From: Chytridium lagenaria
Lineage: Eukaryota; Chytridiomycota; Chytridiomycetes; Chytridiales; Chytridiaceae
Assembly: GCA_025449115.1 (NCBI GenBank)
Contig: JAHLKC010000041.1
Location: forward strand, 207,869 to 271,868
DNA length: 64,000 bases
Reading direction: 5' to 3'
Shown here: in pieces, positions 11,619 through 24,571 of the stretch
Position numbering within the stretch: position 1 is the stretch's first letter
Layout: the number at the start of each line of letters is the position of its first letter
Position numbers and translations under genes: made by a program
Notes under the pieces: model-generated
Told to the model about the DNA's origin: nothing
The model's input: the letters and a program-made list of their open reading frames with translations, nothing else
Databases searched by the model: none

Positions 11619-12806
11619 ATGCCAAACGACTACGAACTGGACGAGATGTCGGATATGAGCGATGATTCCTATGACTCAGGGGAGGAGGCACCGGTGAGGG
11701 CAGGGAGGAAGGCGTTGTTGAAGGCGCTGCATCTGCATCGAGTAAGGAGCCTTTGGTAGAGGAGTTTGTCGAGAAGAAAAAGGATAAGAGGAATGAGGTC
11801 AAGAGAACGATGGATACAAAGTCAAAGAACAGGCAGAGGGTGTTGACATTATCTTCAAGAGGAATCACTCAGAGGTGTGCATTTGTCTGGACGGTTTTTT
11901 GGGGGCATGCAAAGATGGACGTGAGGCTAACATATCTTGTACAATAGATATCGCCATTTATTAAACGATCTGATTGTGTTAATGCCGCATTCAAAGAAAG
12001 GTGATCTGCATGTTTATGAAACGTTGCTGACAATTTATCAGATAGCAAACTCGACTCTAAAAGCAAACTTCAACTCCTTAACGAACTCGCAGCTGACAAT
12101 CAATGCAACAACTGTGTTTTCTTGAGGTTAGAAAACACCGTGATCTTTACATGTGGGCTTCCAAGACCCCTCTGGACCCAGTGTTCGGTTCCACGTGCAG
12201 AATGGTTGGTTTTGTGGTTTCGAATTCAGACTAAGCGATGTAGTTCATACGATGGATGAGTTGAGGATGACTGGAAACTGTCTCAAGGGATCACGTCCTC
12301 TACTTCATTCGACAAGAATTTTGACGTGGAGCCGCATCACAGACTTCTTAAGGAGATGTTCTCTCAGGTAATTGAAACGCAAAATGTGCCAAAGAATCTA
12401 ACCTTGACATCCAAAAAAAGATCTTTGGAACGCCGCGAACCTCACGCAAGCTCAAACCCTTCATCGACCACGTTCTCAGCTTTTCCATCGCCGGTGACCA
12501 AATTTGGTTCAGAAACTATCAGGTAACGGTACCCTCTTCCCTCCCATTCACGTCTCCCAGATCCTCCACAAAGACCAAGAAGAAACTGGTGAAATCTCTC
12601 GTCGAGATCGGTCCCCGATTCAGTCTCACCATCATGAAGATCTTTTCGGGTAGTTTTACTGGTCCGTGCTTTACGAGAACCCTGAATTCCTGAGCCCGAA
12701 TGAGGTAGCGGCAGGCACATATCTCGGAACAGGTGAAGGCGGCACAGAGGACGTTGAAAAGAATGTCAGGGATCAGAAAGAGCCGTTTGTGGAAGAGAAT
12801 GTTTAA
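11619..12806 (+). CDS. BRX1: Ribosome biogenesis protein BRX1 (Brix domain)
   Basis: Nucleolar factor needed for 60S subunit assembly. Start ATG 11619 gives MPNDYELDEMSDMSDDSYDS, an acidic N-terminus, then KSKNRQRVLTLSSRGITQR, YRHLLNDLIVLMPHSKK, the CNNCVFLR box, KHRDLYMWASKTPLGPSVRF, VHTMDELRMTGNCLKGSRP and DHVLSFSIAGDQIWFRNYQ. These are the Brix/BRX1 blocks in the right order. The end is LYENPEFLSPNEV and a short acidic tail stopping at 12806. Single-base shifts occur around 12650 (FG/SFTG) and 12672 (GP/VLYENP). It converges with epsilon-tubulin, leaving a 112-base gap. Confidence 0.93.
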
Positions 12807-12918
12807 GGGTGTATTTAATTAGTTATGCTTTGGTAATGATGCAAATAGATTTCACTTTCCTCAAATTCGTGCGTGCATGTGGCTGTTGATGCATTGTTTC
12901 GATGCAGCTGCTGATATA

Positions 12919-14857
12919 TTAGTTTTGTCGCTCATATTCGAAGATAATGTCTTTGACATTTCGAGAGGCGCAAGAAATATCCGCAACTTCAATGTAGTCC
13001 GTGTAGTGATGCAGGTTGGCCTGAATAAAGGTTCTGTGTTAACACGGTTTTGAACAAATTATTGAACGGAATAGCGACCTTTCGCTTAAATAACTTTAAG
13101 AAACGATTTCGAACTTCCTCCAGAGTAATTCGGATGCAGGTATTATTTGACAACGTAAGTAGATTCGCTCCTTCCCAGACATTAGAAATCACACAGAACA
13201 TCGAGTCTAACCTGGCCCAATGGAGGCACATTACAAATTCCAGTCTTCCACGCCTCCTTGTTCCAGCTCACGAAGTTCAACGTTTTGGTCAACCTAGTTA
13301 GTTTAGCATCAGAAACAGATTTAAATAAGAAAAGATAGACCTATCAATATTTCGTCTAATATCAGACACCTCAACATCTCCTCTTGCCATCAAAGCAACC
13401 GCCAAGTATCTAAAAATAATGAGTAAATATTAAATTGCATAGTCTTCCTACGTTCCCGATTTAGGGTCTGCTCTAACCAGCTGACTGTCTCGACTAAACG
13501 CGTCCGTGAAATGCTGGTCTATCCGCTTCGGGGGCAGTCTTAAGTCCGCCAACGTATACAGTGGAGTCATACTTGACAAAAGAAACTTTTGACGCGGAAA
13601 TGGAACAAGGTTTGTAACGATATCACTAATGTCTACGTTCATGCTTCCCTCAAACCGCATGGAGCTAAAAAATAAAATAATAATAAGTACTTGATAAGTA
13701 AAAGCTCTCACCTCGTCATGTTAATGAGAAGATTTGCGGCAATATTGTTCATTTCCTCAAACGGGTGCGGTTTCTTAGAACCTCCGCAAAGTCCTCCATG
13801 TGGTCGAGCACCACTATCTGTTAGCGACGTCTTTTTCTTGATGGCCGAGTCCGTTTTTTGGTGAATGAGATTCACTATATCCGCAAGTGCTTGATTCTCC
13901 ATTGGAAGCACACAATCCGAATTATCGATGAGCTTTGAGAGCGAGAGAATGCTGCCCACAAAGTGTGAGAAAAAGATCAACGTTTAAAGGTCCCCTAACC
14001 TATTGTAAGGCGACGTAACCACATCATCGTTTGCACTAGGACTCAACACCGCATTAAACCTAAACACATTCTCAAATTCATCTGCTAGCATCTCACTAAT
14101 TCTGCTTCCAAGCCCAGACCCCGTTCCACCACCCAATGAACTGATCATAAAGAACGATTGTAAGGAATCGCATCGCTCTGATTCTCTGCGTAAGGAATCG
14201 AGAATGCGGTCGTAATAGGTTTGACCGTAGACGGTGTATCCGACAGCCCTAAGGTTTTTAGATGTGGGAGAAGGAGCCGCGGGTGTACCAGTTGTTGCCA
14301 CTGCCGGAATTGCTGCTGATGATTTGGTCTTCATCAAAAAGTTTGCGGAAGGGGGAGGTGCGGATTTGGTTGATAACACCTTCTTCCATGTCGATCATAA
14401 CGCTCTACATCAATATTAGTTAAATACGTTTTATATAGTGTACCCTTGCTCGAAGGCCTTGAATTTTGTTGGTGCCTTTACCAACAGGTACATTGGATAT
14501 ACCCTTTCTGAGACGTCAATAAGATACGAAGCAGAGATGTGAGGTCTCACCTAACATCAACATTCCGGAAAAAAGTGGCAGTAGCATCGTCAAACTCATT
14601 TTTGGTATTATGTGAAGAGTGCTCCTGGAAGACCAAATCCCAAAATCTTCCTCCAATCTACAAGAGCGAGACCGATACGTCAGAAGGTAAACCAGCATTC
14701 CTTGATCCACGTAAAACATTAAACTTTACCTGATTCCCGCATTGTCCAACTTAATCAAGAATGTTGATAGTTTATGTAAGAATATCATCCATAATCAAAG
14801 TCAATGATGAGACGAATGGGGGCAGAGGTTACCTTGAATGACGATGTTTTGGGACAT
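12919..14857 (-). CDS. TUBE1: Epsilon-tubulin
   Basis: Centriolar tubulin needed to build or stabilise triplet microtubules of basal bodies; retained almost only in organisms with cilia. Starts MSQNIVIQ at 14857, followed after an intron by VGQCGNQ. The GTP-binding signature is GGGTGSGLGSRI and the downstream block is ANDDVVTSPYNR. Further epsilon-type blocks are NSDCVLPMENQALADIVNLI, MNVDISDIVTNLVPFPR and KRKVAIPFNNLF. The C-terminus is HHYTDYIEVADIS, ending YERQN at 12919. The DDVVTSPYN / CVLPMENQ pair separates epsilon from alpha, beta, gamma and delta tubulin. A Pro/Ala-rich insert (about 14340-14270) lies before LRAVGYTVYGQTY. Katanin p60 lies just upstream on the same strand. Confidence 0.9.
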
Positions 14858-14995
14858 TGCTCACAGAACCCGCATGCTGTTTTGGTCCGAATAATGACAA
14901 TCTGGCCAAAGTCTTACAAAAACAAACAGGTTTCACTTTTTATTCACAGCTCAGATTGATTTATCAAACATCCAGAATAAAGAAAGGACGGCAAA

Positions 14996-17493
<2,498 letters not shown>

Positions 17494-17905
17494 TTGACGA
17501 CCGATAATATGTCACCGATCCGACTTGAATCATCTTCCAAGGACAAGCGGCGGTTGTGACATCAAGTCCGTGATGCCATCAACCATGCATCACCAACATT
17601 TTTATACATAAATGGATGCCAGGATGGGTAATGAATTAGCAACGTAATGGATAGATGGATGGATGGATGGGTGGATTGAATCTTCTCTATCTTTGTTTTT
17701 TGCATTGAATCTTCCCTTTCTATTATTTTTATTGTTTCCATCCACTGTCAATGTTACCCCTTTGGATTGGGTATGTTGACAAAAAAAGGTTAAAACAAAA
17801 ACAAAAACTATAAAGATTTCTCGCGTACGCGCGATATCACACGAGGAACGATGAATGTATTTATTACGTACTCCTGCGCTAAAATATACATTTATATGGA
17901 GATAT
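17494..17905. other. Katanin promoter region with GATG repeat
   Basis: About 410 bases between the katanin start and the end of the CFAP119-like gene, both on the minus strand. It holds a short GATG tandem repeat at 17649-17674. No coding signal seen. Confidence 0.5.
17649..17674. repeat. GATG tetranucleotide microsatellite
   Basis: About six imperfect copies of GATG (ATAGATGGATGGATGGATGG). Simple-sequence repeat upstream of katanin. Confidence 0.8.
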
Positions 17906-19215
17906 TTCAAGAAATAATAGACATTTTAGCAATTTGTGCTGCAAGTTTACACTTCTGGTCCTCCATCAAGCGATCAAAGTCTGTAGCCGTTGCTTTCATA
18001 AGGGACGCAACAATATCCGTGGCAAGAGCCCGTATATCATCCGCAGAGAGAACCTCAAACGGATTGGCAGCTAAAATAAGATAAGAGAGGATTCAATAAC
18101 ATTATACGCAAACCTGCAGCAATCTCAGCCTCCTGTCTCTCTCTTTCTTCTTGCTCTCGTCTTTCAATTTCCCTTAATCTTTCTTGCTCCTCTTCGTATT
18201 GCATGAGTGTCGTGGCCTTTTTGGTATATTAGTTCTCATCCTTTTTGCGGAATAAACCTCGCTTAATGGACTTGTGAGTGGTGGAAACTCCAACGATGAT
18301 ATAATAGAAAACTTCTCTTCCTCTTGAACGAATCTTGACGTGTACTGGTATAGCTTGTAATGCTGGAAAAAACTTAATTCTTAGTAAACATATTGAGATG
18401 TAGCCGTACGTCGTCATAGCATACTCCGTAATGACTTTGGCATCTGCAGATTCGAAAAACTTCCCATGAACTTGCTTCGTCAGGAGACGACAAAGATTTT
18501 GAGAGAGTGCTGGTATGATTTAACAGCAGTCTTTTGAATAGTCTTAAGCTTCTTGAAGCGCTCATGACTAGAATACCATTTATATATATGTCTTACGTTT
18601 TCCCTTACCATTCAACTTGTCGAACAGAACCTTCATGATCCCAAAAAAGGTTGACGTTTGAATGGCGTTAAAAGTTTGCTCCTTTTGCGAATTGGCAGAT
18701 ACTAATATAAAATGAAAGGTCTCCGTTGACTCTCATGTCCTCACGATATTCCGTTAAGTTAATTATGCTGTTAAGCCGACTAATCATATTAGAAATTTAG
18801 TGACGATAGTGCTTACTTTACACAAGCATCGATATCTCCTTCGATGAGTTCAGTAGCTTGTTCTGAAGTCAGATAGACCCACGCTAATGGACTTTCAAAA
18901 AGCTTTTGATCTTCCTAAGACTGTTAAGCATCTAGGTTGATTCTTCATTGGTGGATACCTCTGTAAGGGCCAGAGTATCGCTACCATCTCCTCATTGAAA
19001 GAGTCCTCCTCTTCCTGTGCAGTTTCTTTGATCTCGCATCCCTCGATATCTTTAATGTTGCTCCAGATGCCGGTCTGTTTGACGCAGTGAATTTCCCAGT
19101 ATTTGACGGCGTCCCACTGGTCGATGGTGGTGTCTTTCGGGGTGTCGGTTTTGATGCCTCCTTTCTCAACATTCTTAGATTTGACAATTCTTTTGTTATG
19201 CTGGGTCTGTATTTG
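17906..19215 (-). CDS. CFAP119/C1a-32-like flagellar central-pair protein
   Basis: Likely homologue of the CLAMP-domain protein C1a-32/CFAP119 (CCDC189) of the ciliary central apparatus. Visible segments in order: IDQWDAVKYWEIHCVKQTG, SFNEEMVAILWPLQ, LFESPLAWVYLTSEQATELI, NAIQTSTFFGIMKVLFDKLN, RFKKL / LLLNHTS (two frames), DAKVITEYAMTTY and HYKLYQYTSRF. The FFGIMK / LLLNH / YAMTTY..HYKLYQYT series is what suggests this family. A Glu/Arg-rich coiled coil follows. The end is DQKCKLAAQIAKMSIIS at 17906. Frame changes occur near 18480-18540. The exact start is unclear (about 19215). Assignment is from remembered motif patterns only, so medium confidence. Confidence 0.6.
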
Positions 19216-19382
19216 ACAGGCGACTATATATGCTTAAGGATTGCAGTTTCACTATCGGCAAGGGCTTTTAGGATAGGATGTCCCACTGTTCCTGTTGGAT
19301 CTGAAAATTCAATCACGGTGCCTGCGACAGACAACGTAAATCCTGTTTCATCTTTCATTTTTCAGTACAGAAATTACTCATC

Positions 19383-20103
19383 ATGGAGGTCACTGCAGAG
19401 GCCGACATCGACACCCTCCAGGATGCCTCTCCAGTCTGGGAGGCATGGGCTCCAAACCCCTCTCAACGCAACGCATCTCCGTGCACGCCAAACTTCTTCA
19501 AAACAACCACAAGGACGTTCGCAAGTGCACCGTTGACCCTCATCAAGCTCGTGCTCTTTCAGATCTCCAAGGTATACCACCCGAGACTGGGTTTGGCTGA
19601 TCCCACCCGTTCGGGCACCACATGACGCTGACGTGCGCTTGTTCTGCTGCGCTGATCGATGCGCCGAGGCCGGGACGTCTTTATGATCCCGAGTTCAACA
19701 TGGGTACCCAGCTGCCTTGGGATCCACAGTTCTTGTGAAAAGGGGGTGGCGTACGGGATGGGAGTTCTTCGTACAGATATTTTTGATCTACATGTGAAGG
19801 AGGGAAGACCATGTTGCAGCCGGGACGTGGTGATGCTAAAATCGACCCAAGAATCACAATCTACTGAGTCCATTGAAGCAGAATCCTTGTTCGCCGATCA
19901 GTTGGAACGTGGTATAATGGGCCCAGTAAGGCATTGGAGCAATACGCGACAAAGAACAATCCAAGAAGCTTCGAAAGCAGACATCATCAACTTCAACAAC
20001 GTCAAATCGCAACAGTGTCTCTTCAAATGTGAATCCCCTTGGTCGATTCTCCGTTGCAGCAGCAAAGAGAGCAGATGTAGCACGACGAGCCAGTGGAAAA
20101 TAG
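19383..20103 (+). CDS. Unrecognised protein divergent from the CFAP119-like gene
   Basis: I do not recognise the family. Coherent parts are MEVTAEADIDTLQDASPVWE (from 19383), then in another frame RISVHAKLLQNNHKDVRKCT and VDPHQARALSDLQG. Next come GRLYDPEFNMGTQLPWDPQF (about 19670-19735), ALEQYATKNNPRSFESRHHQ (about 19930) and a basic C-terminus FSVAAAKRADVARRASGK with the stop at 20103. The frames change at least twice, which fits the indel pattern seen elsewhere. It starts less than about 170 bases from the divergent CFAP119-like gene, so a ciliary role is possible but only inferred. It converges with Beclin. Confidence 0.4.
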
Positions 20104-20534
20104 ATGATACTTTCGTGGTGAATGGCATTACAAACATTTCACTGCTTATGGATGATTCTGTGTTTATGTAGAGTTGGCATGAGAGTCTTTCATATTTTGT
20201 AAAATAATTAGGAATAAGCTGTTCAATGAAGATGAATTGCACACCGAGTGGTACTTTAGTCTCTTATCATTCTATTTGAAGTACATGAAATTGTACGTTT
20301 TCGTTTACGTTTATATAAGCAATCTTCGTTGTATTTCGTCAAGGGTGAGGGAAGCTTCACACCACAAAAAATGAGCTTGATACGCGTGCGTCTGTAACCG
20401 GTTATGGCTTTAAAAAAGTGGTTAGCGAAAAAGGAAAGGAAAGCAGCCGGGCATTCTGATACTGATAATGTATTAATAAAAGCGGTGGAGTGGGGATGCG
20501 GGTATATGCTGAACAAATCCATCAATAAAACATA

Positions 20535-22266
20535 TTATTTTGCAACACAGCAAAAGGCAAGAAGCCATTTCAAATTAATCAGAGTGTACTTCAAAGCCTT
20601 TGTCCATTGCTCATCTTGATTAAATTGAAACCTAATAGTGGTGTCTCCAATCTTGTCCTTCGTCATTCTAATTTACTTTAGGAATGACGTAAGAAGCAAA
20701 CAAACCGGTAAGGTAGACGAAACTTGGGATCTTTTTGTTCCGCATAGTCTCCTAACTGTTGAAGACAATTCAAAAACGCCACTAGCGCATTATCGAATCT
20801 TCGATTCCAAAATAAGATACCCGCGAGGTCACCAGTCCCGTATCTATTATATGTTTTAAAAAATTCTATATTATATGGTTCCTACAGTTCGTAAGTCGTT
20901 TTATCTCCATCAACTTTCTCAATGCGCGAAAAGCTTCCCATCGGTACCAGACGGTAACTTGTTGCAAAATTAATGAGACTCGCTATAATCGCCCCACTCA
21001 CGTTTTAAACGTAAAGCCAAGCTTATTTGCTAATGTATCCAATAGAAGAAGCGATTGACCCAACGCCGCGTTAATTTCGGTCCAGTCAACCTATTTAAAC
21101 TTAAGTCAAATAACAGGCTCCTTCCTCACAGCTATATTTGGTAAACGGCCCATACGGAAGCCTAAAATGGAATTAGTTATTTGAAACGGCCCATTCACAC
21201 CATTAATGGTTCCAAACGGCCCATTCATGCCAATTCGGAAAGTATCGTTATAAACATTTGTCTTTTTCAGCTTCTCTAGTTGCACAGTCGCATAATCAAA
21301 CTTTAACGTGATGCTGTCCCGCTCATTCTCGTATGTCGATAACTGGCTCTGAAGTCGATTGACATCTTGCCAATAACTTCTTCGCTTTAGCTTACGACAT
21401 TAAATTGACCAGTACCTTATCTCTGCATCATCGAGATCCTTCAATTCGTTTTCGACAGACTTCAATTCGTCGTTCATTAGATTTGCCTCCGCCTCCAACT
21501 CCTCAGCACTTTAACGTATTTTCCTCCTTCTCCTTTAGCTTGTAGAGTAAGATAAACCATTATCGAAAGCTTACAGCTTCCAAATCCGCAAGCAATGCCT
21601 CTGCGGCTCCTGAGTTTCGCTTTCCTCCATTTTTTAAAAAACGGCATAACTTTCCCGTTCCTTTCGCAGCTCTGATACACGTTTCTCCATCTTGATTGTT
21701 AATCATCTGCGCAATCTTGACATATAGGATGGTCTCATCAGACACCCCCGCTAAAAGTCGAAAAGTTTACTCGTGACTTTAAGGCGATGGCTCAGGCTTC
21801 CTTTATGATCAAATGAAGGATCCTTTCCAGCAGAAGAAGAGGATAAGGATGGGTTGCTGGAAGGAGCTGCGAGTTGTGACCGACTGAGAACGACAAAGGA
21901 ATCCTGTATGGGAATCCCGCCTTTTGGTATACCGATAGGTTTCTTTCCAGACGCCGCAGATGTGGAATGGTTGGACTGGATTTTTTGTACATCTGCAGCC
22001 TTATCAATGTGCAGCCGAGGGGGTCTACGAGCGGTGCTGTGTGGAGACCCATCAGCCATCCAAGTCCTTTTGACAATTCCAAACCTAACGTCTCTTCAAG
22101 TGCCGCATTGTCCAGCAGACTATAGATAAAAGCAAGGTCACTGAGTAAACATTCTCAAACTCTTTGGGAATCCGTCATAAACATACTTTACCTTGGCTCC
22201 AACTTGATGGGCTGAGAGCAGCTTGAGCAAAAGAAACGATGCCAAAAAAAAGTCGTCCGAGTTCAT
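20535..22266 (-). CDS. ATG6: Beclin-1/Atg6 autophagy protein
   Basis: Regulatory subunit of the Vps34 PI3-kinase complexes in autophagy and endosomal sorting. The N-terminal CxxC box reads [15 protein letters not shown] (near 22230), then [20 protein letters not shown]. The BH3-like segment is [12 protein letters not shown] (near 21890). A coiled coil spans about 21740-21300. The ECD/BARA domain shows NDTFRIG-type residues, [37 protein letters not shown] and, at the end, [20 protein letters not shown] with the stop at 20535. Start chosen at ATG 22264-22266 (MNSDDFF). The following T8 run must lose one T to enter the CxxC frame. It shares a 106-base divergent promoter with the PHD gene. Confidence 0.92.
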
Positions 22267-22372
22267 TCTTTCGTTGATACCTAAAAACAGCTTGGACAAT
22301 CACGAAAAATTTGCATAAAAACAGCTTTGATCTTTGGGTCGAGAGATCTTTTTTGAAGAAGATGAATTCAAC
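22267..22372. promoter_or_regulatory. Shared promoter of Beclin and the PHD gene
   Basis: 106 bases between divergent start codons. Bidirectional function is inferred from spacing alone. Confidence 0.5.
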
Positions 22373-24361
22373 ATGGCTGAAATGACGGTGGATCCAGCAA
22401 AGGCGACATGTCCGTGCGGGACTGAAGAGGAGATGTGAGTGAGATACCATCTAGTGCTTGATTACTCAACGAAAACTGACTGCATTCATCATTGATAGGG
22501 ACAAATGGTACACTTTGCTGAAATGTTCGACATGCGCACAGATGTATCATCCACGTAGAACAAACTTACCTCTATCCGAATACTAACCCTTTGCCAGGAT
22601 GCATTCCAAATGTCAATGGAATCACACCCTACCTGGGGGATCCATTCTTCCATATTGAATGCAAGAACTGTAATGGAAACAAATTCATAGTTCAGCGCCT
22701 AACATCAACATGGTATGAATCGGTTGATTCCATCAGTTTTTAAACGTTGTTTCCGGATATAGGAAGGAAAAGATTGCTGTCGTTCTTTTTAATCTCAGTA
22801 AGCTTACACCAAATCTCGCAACAACGTATTCGAGAACGGCGTTGAATTTTAGGCTTTCCTCGAGAGAAAATCACTCAATATTAGAAAGAACTGGCGCCCA
22901 TGATGGGATCCACGCCCTTTTCTCAAAATCAAATCGCGAGCATGAAGGCAAACTATAGGTCAAAAGTTCGCTAGAAGTAAGGATAACAGTCCCTTAGTAT
23001 GATTTATTGTTACTTACATACTCTTTATGTAAATTAGGTGTTGACGGAAAAATTATCATTTCTACAACTGCTAAGCCTATGACATGGGAAGACGTGCCAA
23101 TGGTGAAGAGTGGTACATTTGAACGCAAGGCCGACTATGATATAGATGAAAATGGACAATTCAAGTCTTTATACAGCACAGGAAAACCTAAAATTGACTT
23201 CACGACTTATGCTAAAGCCGTGGCCTTTTCCACCAAGACACCTGACAGTGGAGTCAAAAAAGAAAACCTGGAGAAAAAGCAGGATCTTACATGTCGAAAT
23301 CTGCAAAGGTATTCCGTAAGGTCTTGACATGTGAAGAATTAATATAATTTTTTTTTTTTTAGATCAACTCACTTGAGTTCAGAAAATCTCTCCCTCCCAT
23401 GCGTCTTGGCATGACTTCTGCAGACGCTCAAAAGGCTATGGGTCTATCCCTGCAGACTCACCGAAAGCTCCAGCAGCGTTCTCCCAAGCCTTTGGCTCAT
23501 GAAAGTACTTCTACTGAGCAAAATGTTGCGAAAAAAGCTCGTATTGAGAAGCCTCAAACTCCAACCCCAAAGCCCCAAGATGCCTTGCTCAAAGTCCCAA
23601 TCTTTGGACTTCAAATATGGGCGCATCGGGATCTTACGCCGCACCCATCGCCGCTGCCCAACCCACTCCCACTCCTCCGTCGATATTGTTGCAAGGAAAC
23701 GCCTTCCCGACTGAACAAAACCCATGAGCAGTGATGTTGAGCTTCAACTTCGCAAAGAGCTGGAAAACCAAGCTTTGAACTTCCGTTCTGAGATGATGAG
23801 CTCAGAAAATGGTTCTCGACCTCAAGTCCTCAAACGAAAAACTTACTAACGCTACTTCAATGACGAGCTCTGCAAATGTTTATCGAACGGCTCCGGTCAG
23901 GAAGTTGCCGTCGCAGATTCTTCACCTATCACCATTACCCCAGGAGATGGGTTGGAAGTGATATAGGCAAGGCAGAGGCCTGGCCGTCGCCGCCAACAAG
24001 TCCGAGTCGCAGGTATTCTCCAGCGTTCTCCGAGAACGAGATATGGCGCTCATGATGACACAGCAAGCCAAGAAGTTGCTGAATCCGCAGTTGCCAAAGC
24101 CCGTGAGATTTTTGCCGGTAAAGAAAAGATGGAGGAAGCGCTAAGAAAGGCAGAGAAGGAACGTGATGCTGCTATTGCTGGGAGATTGAAGCAGGAACTG
24201 AGTGCAACAATTTAAGGACAAAAGTGAAGTTTATGAGTAATATCATTATTAAGAATAAGTCGGCTGGTGCAGCTGGCGGGGCGCCGACTTTGGCGAATGG
24301 GAATGGTGCAAGCGCAAGATTCGAGTATAAGCCCCGAAACGTGCCCGAGCACATGGAATAG
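22373..24361 (+). CDS. PHD-type zinc finger protein, Ash2-like N-terminus
   Basis: Starts MAEMTVDPAKATCPCGTEEE at 22373. A PHD-like zinc finger follows with CPCG, CSTCAQMYHPRC and, after further exons, FECKNCNGNKFIVQR. TSTWKEKIAVVLFNLSK comes next. A zinc finger followed by W-K-x-I-x-x-x-L-x-N-L resembles the atypical PHD plus winged-helix region of ASH2, a subunit of the COMPASS histone H3K4 methyltransferase. No SPRY domain is visible downstream. Instead there is GVDGKIIISTTAKPMTWEDV (about 23038) and KPMTWED-type sequence, a basic Pro-rich stretch, a coiled coil AREIFAGKEKMEEALRKAEK (about 24105) and the end NVPEHME at 24361. This looks like a chromatin reader, but it is not a typical full ASH2. 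Confidence 0.55.
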
Positions 24362-24571
24362 CAGTACCGCTATGTTTTGCTTATCTTATTCCCTTCATTG
24401 ATGTAAATACCTGTATATCTAAGTTAAAAATGCTGGATGGGATGGTGATTGCTTTAAGTCTCTGCGCTTTATGATAAAAATAAAGTCGTTTTGATTATAA
24501 TATTATCACAAATAAGCTTTCCTCAATATTCGAGTTTTTAAGGATTTTATTTAGAAATCTACCACTTAGAT
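24362..24571. other. Convergent intergenic spacer
   Basis: AT-rich 210-base spacer between the ends of the PHD gene (+) and ubiquitin E1 (-). Contains AATAAA-like sequence near 24478 on the plus strand, a candidate polyadenylation signal. Confidence 0.45.

Noticed and set aside
17649..17674. CRISPR-like or telomeric repeat
   Set aside because: Contiguous GATG units without spacers; not a telomere motif and the genome is eukaryotic.
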